In this document: piece after piece, positions 43,064-51,634 of the stretch
Layout of the letters: each line of letters starts with the position of its first letter
How positions within the stretch are numbered: position 1 is the first letter of the stretch
NCBI RefSeq assembly: GCF_900103545.1
Contig: NZ_FNHH01000017.1
Location: forward strand, 18,303-82,302
Reading direction: 5' to 3'
Length of the DNA stretch: 64,000 bases
DNA from: Daejeonella rubra
Lineage (GTDB): Bacteria > Bacteroidota > Bacteroidia > Sphingobacteriales > Sphingobacteriaceae
The notes under the pieces: model-generated
Seen by the model: only the letters and a program-made list of their open reading frames with translations
Told to the model about the DNA's origin: nothing
Databases searched by the model: none
Made by a program: the position numbers and the translations under genes

Positions 43064-43453
43064 TTAAAATCGTTTAGCTGTCATTTTACCCCATTTATTA
43101 TTTCCTGAAGTAGAATTGGGATTTACTTCTACAAGGTATTCTATTGAACTTATCACGCCGAAAGTCGTTTTTATATCCAGTGTCATCACAAATTCAGAAT
43201 GAGGGTTCTTTTCGATTCTACGGTATTGAGTCTCTGAATACTTCTTCAGGTTTATCGGCGTCTTGTCTCCTTGAAAAGTAAGAGTAACGCTGTTGTCGTA
43301 AAATTTCATGGTTATTGTCTTTCCTAATGCTTGTGAAGCTTTATCATAAGATTTATCATCAGAGCTATCGACATCTGTAACCTTCATTGTTTGTGCAAAA
43401 TTTTCCGATGAGTATGTCACAAGAAAGACGAGGAGTAGTAATATTTTTTTCAT
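43064..43453 (-). CDS. secreted protein of unknown function
   Basis: The 129-residue protein begins with a clear signal peptide (KKILLLLVFLVTYSSENFAQ) and has a small beta-rich mature part (TITMKFYDNSVTLTFQGDKT). No family recognised. The tight junction with the small membrane protein suggests a two-gene unit at the cell envelope. Confidence 0.65.
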   Translation of the reverse strand: MKKILLLLVFLVTYSSENFAQTMKVTDVDSSDDKSYDKASQALGKTITMKFYDNSVTLTFQGDKTPINLKKYSETQYRRIEKNPHSEFVMTLDIKTTFGVISSIEYLVEVNPNSTSGNNKWGKMTAKRF

Positions 43454-43578
43454 TTGAAGGAAATTGTTTAAAATTTTTAAATTTAGTTAGTTTTAGTTAA
43501 AGCCCTAATCTATAAAATAATTTGAATCTTTTGAGAGATTGAGATTTAATTTAAGGCTTACCAAAGTAAGCCTTATTG

Positions 43579-43935
43579 TCATCCTCTCATAAAACATCTG
43601 TAAACCTCTATATGTAGCCAATCTGCTTGCCACCATAGACCAATCCAGCTCATCACAGTAAAGTCATTCGAATAATTCTGCTCTTTGTCATAATGCAATC
43701 CTTGTTCTTCTACGAGGATTAAAAACTGGTCTATTTCGTTTATTCTAAGAAACCTCGCACTTGCTAAATGGTTATCTTCCAGATATGAATGATTAGGTAG
43801 GTGGAGCCTGAACTGTTCAACCCCTCCAATGTAGTTAAATTCTAATACCATCTTAGGTATTATGAAGCTATAAAATTCGAAGTATATCATAGTAAATAAG
43901 GTAAGAATGAAAAATGCCCACCGAATGGCAGGCAT
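43579..43935 (-). CDS. unknown protein with one membrane helix
   Basis: The 118-residue protein has an N-terminal hydrophobic helix (about 5-27) and a soluble part rich in aromatic residues, ending WIGLWWQADWLHIEVYRCF. No family recognised. It starts five bases after the 163-residue gene upstream, so both are likely expressed together. Confidence 0.55.
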   Translation of the reverse strand: MPAIRWAFFILTLFTMIYFEFYSFIIPKMVLEFNYIGGVEQFRLHLPNHSYLEDNHLASARFLRINEIDQFLILVEEQGLHYDKEQNYSNDFTVMSWIGLWWQADWLHIEVYRCFMRG

Positions 43936-43940
43936 TTAAA

Positions 43941-44432
43941 TTAATTTTCCGCTTTAGCTTCCACTTCAATGGTTATGAAGTCATTTCCACCATTAGCTAA
44001 TCGGTTTAAAAAGAACTTCTGAATTTCCGTTGCTTCTGAGCTTACTCTGATGGAATCTTCAATATTAATCTTCGAAGCTTCAATCATGGAATGTTTAAAG
44101 ACAACTCTCAGCACTCTATTATAGAGGCGAGGTCCAAACTTTGATAGAGCTTCTGAATCATATGCAAAGTAGATCATTTTATATCCAACCCTATTTGTAG
44201 CTAATGTTAGATTAAAAAAGTGGCAGATGAATTCACTTACCAATGTTGTTTCCTTACCGCTTTTAGCATGATTCACCTGAATGGAGGTTCTATACTTGGG
44301 AGCTTCAAAGGATAATAGTAAGAGTTTTGCAGATTTAGTGATTTGGTGGAATGCTTTCTCAACAGCTTTGTTTCTAGCATTCAGATCTTGTTGAATCTTT
44401 ACTTCGTTTTTTTCTTGTGTTATTACGGTCAT
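43941..44432 (-). CDS. unknown cytoplasmic protein of the element
   Basis: The 163-residue protein has no signal or membrane segments and a mixed alpha/beta composition (LLLSFEAPKYRTSIQVNHAK; KMIYFAYDSEALSKFG). No family recognised. It is the first gene of a pair with the 118-residue membrane protein. Confidence 0.6.
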   Translation of the reverse strand: MTVITQEKNEVKIQQDLNARNKAVEKAFHQITKSAKLLLLSFEAPKYRTSIQVNHAKSGKETTLVSEFICHFFNLTLATNRVGYKMIYFAYDSEALSKFGPRLYNRVLRVVFKHSMIEASKINIEDSIRVSSEATEIQKFFLNRLANGGNDFITIEVEAKAEN

Positions 44433-44826
44433 GATTTTGGGATAAATGGTTAATAATTACCTGTAAACAGGATGATTTACTTGTTAGTGTACTGAGAATG
44501 ACAGGAATTCGCTTATTTGGAGAGGTGGTGGAAGAGTTTTTACTTCGGGGTTGGGGGAGATGGGAAATTTTAATTTCTAGTGGGGGACACTATGTGTTAT
44601 ATAGTATAGGAGTTAATTCTCTTTTCATTCAACTCAGGGAGAGGGGTTTGGTTTGTAAGACCCCGCATGGAAAGAGCCCACCCCCGGTGTGATTTTTGGA
44701 CTTCTATTTTTTATATATATATAAATTTTAAAACGAAAAAGCCCTGGTTGCTAAACCAAGGCTTTGAAGTACTGAATGTTGGGACAGTAAAAATTCAGGG
44801 GTATAAACAAATAGTTTACTGTCCCA
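44433..44826. other. intergenic stretch ending in a terminator
   Basis: No supported gene; a 64-codon plus frame (44498-44692) lacks protein character and a ribosome site. The part near 44711-44725 is alternating TA. The terminator of the upstream SF2-like gene lies at 44736-44765. Confidence 0.5.
44736..44765 (-). terminator. intrinsic terminator after the SF2-like gene
   Basis: On the minus strand AAAGCC-TTGGTTT pairs with AACCA-GGGCTTTTT, then TCGTTTT. It lies about 60 bases after the stop of the 595-residue gene. Confidence 0.75.
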
Positions 44827-46614
44827 TTATTTCTTCCTAGTAAACTTAGACCTGACTAATGTGTAGCCCTTGACTTCATTATTCTCCTTATCCAGTCTGA
44901 TAGTTTTACGCTTACTTAAAACAAAGAACTCCTCTAACAATTTGATCTCAGGTTTTAGATCTAAATTGTGCTTAAGAATCAGTTTGGCAAGTTTAGTTTT
45001 TAAATTAACTGTGGAATCCGTTAATCCATCCTCAAACTCATTCTGTAAGCTCTTTAGAAATTTAAAATTGGATTTACCGTCCTTCTCATTCTTTAGTTGA
45101 ATGGCTTTTTTAATTTGTCCTTTAGAGTAACCAACCTTTGCAAGTTCGATTGGTCCCAAGGTACTATAGGCAGATACGATTTCCGGAAAACGCTTAGTAA
45201 GTTCACTTAGCACAGTATTTCTATTATCATTATCAAAATTAAAGAGAGTAGATTGATCATATATCTTATTTAAAGCCTCAATTACTACTTTAACAACCTT
45301 TTTAAAGCAAACCCCACTCACTAATTTATCGTTTATATCACTCAATGGATATTCTTCATCTGTATGATTTACTTTAAAATGTTTACTCTTATTATAGGAT
45401 AAAAAGAGGTTATTAGGCGTCACGTAGCAGTTTTTTATTTTCTCCTCCAGAAAAGTGTTATCAATCATAAAATGGTTCTTGCTCTCATCTTCGTTAAGAT
45501 AATTAGCATATGAGATTAACTTTAGGGCTTCATTCAAAGTATCAATAGCTCCAGGATTTGTTGCTGATTTAGCTAAAGTCTTTATTACTGTGTAAGATTC
45601 TTCACACCCTTGAAGATAAGCTATAATCTCCTCTTCACTTTTGGGTGATATTTGAGTATCTGTATTGCTTATATGGATTACCTTATCGTAACCTTTCCTG
45701 AATCTGCCAATTATTTGAACTGCATCCGTATTAGGATCAATCATGGAATGAGGAGCTGCTACTAGATCTGTTAACATAATGATTACTGGCTTTACTTCCG
45801 GGAACATATCAACTGCTGTAAAAAAGCGACTTGTAAAAAAGTTAAACTTCTTGTAATCGGTTAAATGTTCTGAAGCATTTTTAAAACCACTTGCCTTTAA
45901 AGAATATACGCTATCTCTTGAACAGAACACTTGATAATCATTATCAATAGCCATCCTTTTAATGATAGAAGATATTAGATAGGTTGAGTTAAAAAAGATG
46001 CAATAGTTATTGCTGGGATTAGCTTCAATTACCTTTTGTAAGCTTAAATAAACATTATTGGTTGTCACAAGATCCATGGGCTTTAGATAATCAAAGGACG
46101 GTTCTATTGCTAATTGTTTAAATCCATGTTCTTCAAACCGAGGATCTGACGGAGTTAAGGCGGTAGCAGAGATAAATGCCTTACTTTCAAAATGAAAGAA
46201 GTCATTTATTGGTAAGGTTATTCCTTTTCTATAGTCTGCATCTCTTATAGTTCTATCACATTCATCAAAAAGTAAAAAGAAGTCTTTATGCAAGTTGTAT
46301 TTAGTGTATTCGATAGCATCTTTAATTTTTGAAAACGATTCAGGTGTAACTAAGATCTTTTTATATATGGTATTACCATTTAAATAATCAATAATTTGAT
46401 CCACTGTAATCCCTTCATATATCCCCAGGATGCCTGGACTTCTCTTCCCTTTAATTACAGGGACATTAGGCTCGATGATGATTGAATTTCTTTCAGCAGA
46501 TATCTCTAATGTGGTAGCCCCAATATTTGTAAGGGTTTTGAATACTATGTTATTAGATGGAATTTCAGTCAATATGTCTTTAAGGTATTGATTTTTAGCT
46601 ATTTTGATTTTCAT
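44827..46614 (-). CDS. SF2 helicase-like ATPase with degenerate Walker A
   Basis: The 595-residue protein shows a helicase-like layout: NIGATTLEIS near residue 31-40 where a Walker A (GxGKT) would sit but without the lysine, LLFDECDR (DExx box, motif II) near 133-140, FISATALTPSDPRF (motif III SAT) near 150, and AVQIIGRFRKG (motif VI) near 300-310. The C-terminal 250 residues are helical and unassigned. Loss of the Walker lysine suggests altered ATP use, or that TT substitutes as in some viral relatives. It is the largest gene of the element; a role in replication, transfer or defence is possible. Confidence 0.55.
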   Translation of the reverse strand: MKIKIAKNQYLKDILTEIPSNNIVFKTLTNIGATTLEISAERNSIIIEPNVPVIKGKRSPGILGIYEGITVDQIIDYLNGNTIYKKILVTPESFSKIKDAIEYTKYNLHKDFFLLFDECDRTIRDADYRKGITLPINDFFHFESKAFISATALTPSDPRFEEHGFKQLAIEPSFDYLKPMDLVTTNNVYLSLQKVIEANPSNNYCIFFNSTYLISSIIKRMAIDNDYQVFCSRDSVYSLKASGFKNASEHLTDYKKFNFFTSRFFTAVDMFPEVKPVIIMLTDLVAAPHSMIDPNTDAVQIIGRFRKGYDKVIHISNTDTQISPKSEEEIIAYLQGCEESYTVIKTLAKSATNPGAIDTLNEALKLISYANYLNEDESKNHFMIDNTFLEEKIKNCYVTPNNLFLSYNKSKHFKVNHTDEEYPLSDINDKLVSGVCFKKVVKVVIEALNKIYDQSTLFNFDNDNRNTVLSELTKRFPEIVSAYSTLGPIELAKVGYSKGQIKKAIQLKNEKDGKSNFKFLKSLQNEFEDGLTDSTVNLKTKLAKLILKHNLDLKPEIKLLEEFFVLSKRKTIRLDKENNEVKGYTLVRSKFTRKK

Positions 46615-46690
46615 GAGTTTGTATTATTAGGGCAAGGCGATTACGATCAGCGCCTCGCTGTTAGTATAATTTTAGAAATTGATAGGTTTT

Positions 46691-46716
46691 AAAAAAGGGA
46701 GGCGAATGCCTCCCTT
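46691..46716 (-). terminator. intrinsic terminator after the 46725 gene
   Basis: AAAGGGAGGC/GCCTCCCTT stem with a four-base loop followed on the minus strand by TTTTTT. It separates the 153-residue gene from the SF2-like gene, whose start lies about 80 bases further on. Confidence 0.8.
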
Positions 46717-46724
46717 TGAATTAG

Positions 46725-47183
46725 TTATTTTTTATTAGCTTCATTATGAAGACCTGTCAATGTAACAGAGCTTTTAACCACACCCATAAGATAGATACCA
46801 ATAAAGGTTGACAGTTTACCAAAAGTTAACAGTTTAAAGCCAGCGTTTCCTAGTTTGCCACGCTTAACACACCACAGGTAGTTTCTTCCTTCTTTATCCA
46901 GACTTTCAAAAGGAGGAACATCTAACTTTTCGTTATTTTCCATGTACTCTAAGACAGTCTGTAAAGCCTTCAATTCATTTCTATTTAAGGCCTTGATGTG
47001 TTTAAGGAATTCCTCCTTACTTGCGAAACCTCCACTGATATTATCTGTAAAAAAGCTTTCTGAAGTTATTACTGGTAGATCTGTCTCTAACGCTTTTATT
47101 TCAGCTACTTCTTCACTTCTTGATTGTAAAATGATATCAATGATATCTACAGTTTCAACATTTTTAATTTTTTGATTAATCAT
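46725..47183 (-). CDS. unknown protein of the element
   Basis: About 152 residues. I start it at MINQKIKNVE because the upstream extension (to 47222) begins in the repeat-poor leader and lacks protein character. The middle has charged helices (SKEEFLKHIKALNRNELKAL), and the end is more hydrophobic (LLTFGKLSTFIGIYLMGVV). No family recognised. A strong terminator follows. Confidence 0.55.
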   Translation of the reverse strand: MINQKIKNVETVDIIDIILQSRSEEVAEIKALETDLPVITSESFFTDNISGGFASKEEFLKHIKALNRNELKALQTVLEYMENNEKLDVPPFESLDKEGRNYLWCVKRGKLGNAGFKLLTFGKLSTFIGIYLMGVVKSSVTLTGLHNEANKK

Positions 47184-47362
47184 AATATATAAATTTTTGT
47201 TATTAAGCACTTGGATCAGCAAGCGAGTGCTCTTGCGAACTAGGGGCTCAGGATGTGCACCTCCTTTCCCTTCGTCTTCGACAAATTTATATTGGGTTTT
47301 GGTCGGATATTTTGAAATGTAGGTGTGAAATTCCGACCATTTTTGAAAATGTTAGAATAATG

Positions 47363-48196
47363 CTAGATCAATGTTTGATTATCCCTAATGAAGTTCCTGA
47401 ACACCTTTATATAACCGTTGGGGTTATCATGATTAGGCCTGCTTTTGCTATTAACCCAATCCATAATGCTATATATTTTATAAATAATTTTGATCTGATC
47501 ATCAGAGATCATATGGCCTTTATTAGGCATGCCAATAACTTCTTTCAGGTATCTGGATAGCAATAATGCACCATTTGCGAGAACTGACTTTTCAATTCTC
47601 AATAGTTTAGTAGAGTACTTTAACTCTAAAGCTTTCAATTCTGAGCTTTTAGTCTCAGGATTATGAATGATTTTATAGAGATCGCTGTCCGTGGAAATCA
47701 TTAAAGATTCCTCTATCGCTTTTAAAACCTTTTCATGTAAAGGGTATAAAAGGGCTAAGTTGTTAAATATAACTTCTGATTTACTTGAAGTTCTAAGCTC
47801 TAAATATATTCTATCTAGTTTTTGTTCTTTAAATAATCGGTGGGCTTTAATATAATTTCCTATAGCCTCGTCAATCACCGCTTGCCCTACTTGGTCATTT
47901 ACTGCAAAGAATTTCGAGCCACCTATATAGAAGATAAGAAGGGTTATTTCTGGAACCAAATCGGCAGGAACTTTAACCTTTGTCCGAGTATTGAGTATTG
48001 CGGATTCTAACTTTGTAAGTGTTTTTTCAATAATTTTCTTGGCAAACCTTTCATGCCAAGAGGCTGCATCTAATTCATCAATCTCACACCTCATTTTAAT
48101 TTCATCAAGAGGAGAAAAGTTCATTAATAAATAGGAGGGTACCAATTCATTTAAATAGCCTTGTACTATTTTATCGGTAACTAGAAAGGTTTGCAT
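47363..48196 (-). CDS. unknown protein of the element
   Basis: The 277-residue protein is helical and soluble, with two central hydrophobic strands (LVPEITLLIFYIGGSKFF). No motif I can name is present. It lies between the integrase and the 46725 gene, where excision or replication accessory genes often sit; that is position only. Confidence 0.55.
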   Translation of the reverse strand: MQTFLVTDKIVQGYLNELVPSYLLMNFSPLDEIKMRCEIDELDAASWHERFAKKIIEKTLTKLESAILNTRTKVKVPADLVPEITLLIFYIGGSKFFAVNDQVGQAVIDEAIGNYIKAHRLFKEQKLDRIYLELRTSSKSEVIFNNLALLYPLHEKVLKAIEESLMISTDSDLYKIIHNPETKSSELKALELKYSTKLLRIEKSVLANGALLLSRYLKEVIGMPNKGHMISDDQIKIIYKIYSIMDWVNSKSRPNHDNPNGYIKVFRNFIRDNQTLI

Positions 48197-48227
48197 ATGG
48201 AAAATATAGGCTGCAATATTAGTAAAT

Positions 48228-48262
48228 AAAAAATCCTGCCCTTATTAAAGACAGGATTTTTT
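48228..48262 (-). terminator. intrinsic terminator after the integrase
   Basis: AAAAAATCCTGCCCTT pairs with AAGACAGGATTTTTT around a short loop, four bases after the integrase stop on the minus strand. The A/T flanks make it potentially bidirectional. Confidence 0.85.
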
Positions 48263-48266
48263 GGAT

Positions 48267-49571
48267 TTAAAGTGTCGGTAGGTATTCTTTAAACTGAAGA
48301 CCATTTAACTCCCCGAGTCCTCTCAAATATTTCATCGTAACAATCATGTCCGAGTGCCCCAGTAATTGCTGTAGTATGTGTATGTCTTTGGATTTATTAT
48401 AAACATTGACAGCAGCAGTATGTCTGAATGAATAAATTGTCTGATTGGGTTCTATTATCCCGAGTTTATGCATTTTGTACCATTGTCGGGTCCAAGCTGT
48501 ATTAAAATAGGCTTCGTTAAAGGTGTTTTCACTACCTGTGAATAAATTTTCATTATGCTTTAAATTTTCAACCTTCGGCAGAATTTCGTTCCTGACATAT
48601 TCAGGCATATATACTGTTCTTACTCGTCCGCTTTTATTTTCCATACCTGAAAGGTGTATCTCCGTGCAATCCTTTTTAAAATGATGGCCATATAAGCTTC
48701 TTATCTCTTTGTGTGGTCTTAGGAAGCATCCGTAGCTGATCAAGCAGCATAAATAAAGGTTCGGGTGTTCTTTCTTGAGATATTTCAGTACCGCCTTTAA
48801 TTGTTCCTGGTTATATATCTTATGAAGGCTGGCTTTACTTCTCATTTTGTCAGTAGTCTTTACAACTACCATCTTATTCTCAAGGTCTTTACTTACCTGA
48901 GAAAAAAGTACTGCCAGATCCCTTCTTTTGTTCATGTAATATGTTCCTGAAGAGTTGTATCTAGTAAGAAACGCCTGAATTCTCGATCTTTTAATGTTCC
49001 TGATGTCTGATTTAAGCTCCTCGTCTGTGAGAAAATCAATGAAATTATCATGCATATATTTCAAATTTCTTTGGTAGAATTTACTTAAGTTATTTGAAAG
49101 CTTCTGATTTAGAGCAATCTGAAGTACTCTTGCTGTATCCATTATTTCTATATGATTTGATTGGATCAATAGTAATTCTGGTTTAGCTTCTACCATGGAA
49201 GGAATATTTATTATCGGGTTTGTTTCGTTCAGATATCTCCCATCCTCTATTGCTTTTCTAAATTCGAATTCCAACAGCTTTAAAAGTTTAGTCCTTTCTT
49301 TTAAGTTTTCAGACCTGTTGGGTTCTATGTTTAGATTTATTTTATTTCCAGTATATTCTTTGTATCTCTTTCCGTTAATTGTAATTGATATAAAGCTTCG
49401 TTGATTTAAGCTCTCATTAGAGCTTATTTTTATTTCATATTGTCTCACTTTTGTCTCACTTTTTGTCTCACTTTTGAAACTATAAGGTTGTTTGCGGCTA
49501 AATTTGTTGATGATTAAGGCTACAGGAATCGCAGTAAATTTGTAGCTGTATGCCGAATTTCTTCTCTTCAA
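48267..49571 (-). CDS. tyrosine-type site-specific integrase
   Basis: The 434-residue protein has a beta-rich N-terminal arm-binding part, a SAM-like core-binding domain (about 150-235) and a catalytic domain with SYGCFLRPHKEIRSLYGHHF (first arginine), IYSFRHTAAVNVY (HxxR region as R-H) and LLGHSDMIVTMKYLRG with the nucleophilic tyrosine. It is at the right end of the element, about 120 bases from the tRNA that carries the matching attachment sequence. Repeated KSETKSETK codes for three GTCTCAC-like units at 49443-49480. Confidence 0.93.
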   Translation of the reverse strand: MKRRNSAYSYKFTAIPVALIINKFSRKQPYSFKSETKSETKVRQYEIKISSNESLNQRSFISITINGKRYKEYTGNKINLNIEPNRSENLKERTKLLKLLEFEFRKAIEDGRYLNETNPIINIPSMVEAKPELLLIQSNHIEIMDTARVLQIALNQKLSNNLSKFYQRNLKYMHDNFIDFLTDEELKSDIRNIKRSRIQAFLTRYNSSGTYYMNKRRDLAVLFSQVSKDLENKMVVVKTTDKMRSKASLHKIYNQEQLKAVLKYLKKEHPNLYLCCLISYGCFLRPHKEIRSLYGHHFKKDCTEIHLSGMENKSGRVRTVYMPEYVRNEILPKVENLKHNENLFTGSENTFNEAYFNTAWTRQWYKMHKLGIIEPNQTIYSFRHTAAVNVYNKSKDIHILQQLLGHSDMIVTMKYLRGLGELNGLQFKEYLPTL

Positions 49572-49688
49572 ATCCCTCTTAAATGGCGATTTTTGATCAA
49601 ATTCGAATATTTCCCAAATTCAATTTTAGAATTCCAATGGATTTGCGTAAAATTGCAACCTCAAATCAGTCCGCCCAAGGCGGAAAGA

Positions 49689-49762
49689 GCGCCCATAGCT
49701 CAGTTGGTTAGAGTAGAAGACTCATAATCTTTTGGTCCCTGGTTCGAGCCCAGGTGGGCGCA
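49689..49762 (+). tRNA. tRNA with CAU anticodon (probably Met)
   Basis: The cloverleaf is complete: acceptor GCGCCCA/TGGGCGC, D-arm GCTCAGTTGGTTAGAG, anticodon stem GAAGA/TCTTT around CTCATAA, and T-arm CCTGG/CCAGG with TTCGAGC. The anticodon CAU means elongator Met, initiator, or Ile with modified C; the overall pattern resembles Bacteroidota elongator Met. CCA is not encoded. The anticodon region is the proposed integration site of the element to its left. Confidence 0.9.
49706..49728 (+). repeat. putative right attachment site inside the tRNA gene
   Basis: GGTTAG to AAGACTCATAAT (D-arm to anticodon loop) is repeated at 38359-38381 with three mismatches. Tyrosine integrases often use the anticodon arm because it is a small inverted repeat. 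The element would be about 11.35 kb. Confidence 0.55.
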
Positions 49763-50090
49763 CAAAAAAGCAATCCGAAAGGATTGCTTTTTTGCATTAA
49801 GCCCCGGCTGGGCGAGAAGCTTGTCCCGACGAAAGTCGGGAAGCCCTGTGGGCGCACAAAAAAGCAAACAGCGTTTGTTTTTTTATGTCCACCTGGGTGA
49901 GAGGTTTATCCCGACAAAAGTCGGGAAGCCTTGTGGTCGCACAAAAAAGCAAACAACAATTGCTTTTTATATGCCCGGCTGGGCCCTGAGTCAGGTCGGG
50001 AAGCTCTGTGGGTGCTTAAAGGCTGGGTTGCATGTTTTTTTATCTCTGGCTGGTTCCCAACGTTAGGAAGGAACTCAAAGTGGGCGTACA
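49754..50090. repeat. tandem degenerate repeats starting with the tRNA 3' end
   Basis: Copies of GTGGGCGCAC (the tRNA 3' end) start at 49754, 49848, 49933, 50008 and 50080, becoming more diverged. Each of the first three is followed by AAAAAAGCAA and a T-rich hairpin, then by a TCCCGAC-GAAA-GTCGGGA-type hairpin. The spacing shrinks from 94 to 72 bases. The first hairpin (49764-49793) is the tRNA terminator. Confidence 0.75.
49764..49793 (+). terminator. intrinsic terminator of the tRNA gene
   Basis: AAAAAAGCAATCC and GGATTGCTTTTTT form a 13-bp perfect stem with a GAAA tetraloop, directly after the tRNA. Confidence 0.88.
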
Positions 50091-50180
50091 GAGCAATCAA
50101 ATCCAAAACGAACGTTGTGCCGGATTGGAATGCGCATGATTTAAGAGAGAAACTCATCATGCTTATAATTTATTAGAATA

Positions 50181-51089
50181 ATGGGAAATACGATAAACTT
50201 ACCTCCAAAACATCTTTTATTAGTCCTTGCCATCGTGTTGATTTGGGGTGTCAATTTCGTTGCAGTTTATATCGGACTAAAGAGTTTTCCTCCTTTCCTG
50301 TTAAGTGCTATTCGATTTGGCCTTTCGGCCCTGCCCTGGGTTTTCTTTATTCCCAGGCCTAAAGCCCCGCTAAAGCTGATCGTATATTATGGCCTCTTTA
50401 ATTTCGCGATGCAGTTCGGACTCATCTTTACCGGAATCCATCTGGGCTTATCTCCGGGTCTTGCTTCACTTATTCTCCAGATTCAAGTTTTCTTTTCAAT
50501 TGGTCTTGCTTTTTTGGTCTTTCAAGACCGGCCAAGTCCTTTCAAAATCGCTGGCTCCCTGATCTCTTTCATCGGAATCGGGATTGTGGCAGTGAATGTT
50601 AATGGTGGAAGCACGTTTCTGGGGCTGATTCTGATGTTGCTTGCCGCCTTTTCCTGGGCTGCAGGGAATATGTTCACCAAGAAGATCCATGCTGAATCGC
50701 CCCTCGCATTGGTAGTTTGGGGAAATCTGGCAGCCTTTCCGGTGATGGTTCTGATCTCCTTATTTTTTGAAGGTCCGGTTGTTATCCTGAGTTCCCTTCA
50801 AAATGTGTCATGGCCTGCCATAGCAGCTGTATTTTATATTGTTTACTTCTCAACACATATTGGTTATGGTGCCTGGGGATTTCTGATGAAATCCTATTCT
50901 ACATCAGTTGTTGTTCCTTTTACCCTAATGGTACCGGTTGTTGGATTCCTGAGTTCGGCACTATTTTTAGGTGAAGAACTGCCTTACTGGAAGCTTTTAG
51001 CTTCTTTATTCATATTGGGCGGACTAATCTTTGGCTTGCTTGAGAAGCAGGTACGGGGAGTAATAGCGGGTTTTCGGCAGCGAAGTTAA
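50181..51089 (+). CDS. EamA-family (DMT superfamily) transporter
   Basis: The 302-residue protein has ten hydrophobic helices in two EamA repeats (about 10-140 and 150-290), with IWGVNFVAVYIGLK at the start of the first and AFSWAAGNMFTKK at the start of the second. This family exports amino acids or other metabolites; closest in layout to the YdcZ/EamA cysteine and O-acetylserine exporter group. Substrate unknown. It stands alone outside the element. Confidence 0.87.
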   Translation: MGNTINLPPKHLLLVLAIVLIWGVNFVAVYIGLKSFPPFLLSAIRFGLSALPWVFFIPRPKAPLKLIVYYGLFNFAMQFGLIFTGIHLGLSPGLASLILQIQVFFSIGLAFLVFQDRPSPFKIAGSLISFIGIGIVAVNVNGGSTFLGLILMLLAAFSWAAGNMFTKKIHAESPLALVVWGNLAAFPVMVLISLFFEGPVVILSSLQNVSWPAIAAVFYIVYFSTHIGYGAWGFLMKSYSTSVVVPFTLMVPVVGFLSSALFLGEELPYWKLLASLFILGGLIFGLLEKQVRGVIAGFRQRS

Positions 51090-51634
51090 GATAGAATTAA
51101 AGGCAACGATAGGAGGGGAATTCTTTGGGTGTAGGAAGTACTAATTCAAAAGAGTGCAAATAGCACCAAAGATCCTGCGAATAGTTCATTTATTTTTTAA
51201 TAATTCCTTTCCAAACGAACTCAAAGAAAATCAAGCTTTTAGTTGCCAATCCGATTAGCTGTTTTTAATTTTACTTTTAAGGTAGCACAAAGTGCTGTAA
51301 TATGCTTATTGTCATTTATTTACAGCTAAAAGCAATCAAAATGGCATTATCAGAACCAGACGAAAGAGAGATGATGATGAAAGTGGTCATCAACCTGATA
51401 AATCAAAAAAAATAAAACCGGTGTATCCATTTTCGAGCTTCAGAAAAATTTTTTCGGTCGTGAAAGTAACTAAGAGGCATCCTGTTTAGCTGGGAACTCA
51501 AATAGTGGGACTAATATCTTTTTGTCTTCGCATTTACGTATCTGCAAACTTGGCGTTTACTACCTATCTTTCACCTCGGTCATTCCACGTACTATTGCGC
51601 TTAGCATTGCCGTGACCTCTTCCTGGTTATATTT
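51090..51634. other. intergenic stretch, possibly with a 24-codon frame
   Basis: No clear gene. A short plus frame at 51341-51415 (MALSEPDEREMMMKVV, ending NQKK) has protein-like composition but no ribosome site, and may be a remnant. No repeat or terminator is evident. Confidence 0.35.

Noticed and set aside
44498..44692. 64-codon plus frame in the element
   Set aside because: Low-complexity translation, no ribosome site and no neighbours on that strand.
49821..50176. Three overlapping frames of about 80 codons behind the tRNA
   Set aside because: All arise from the tandem tRNA-end repeats; their translations repeat with the DNA unit.
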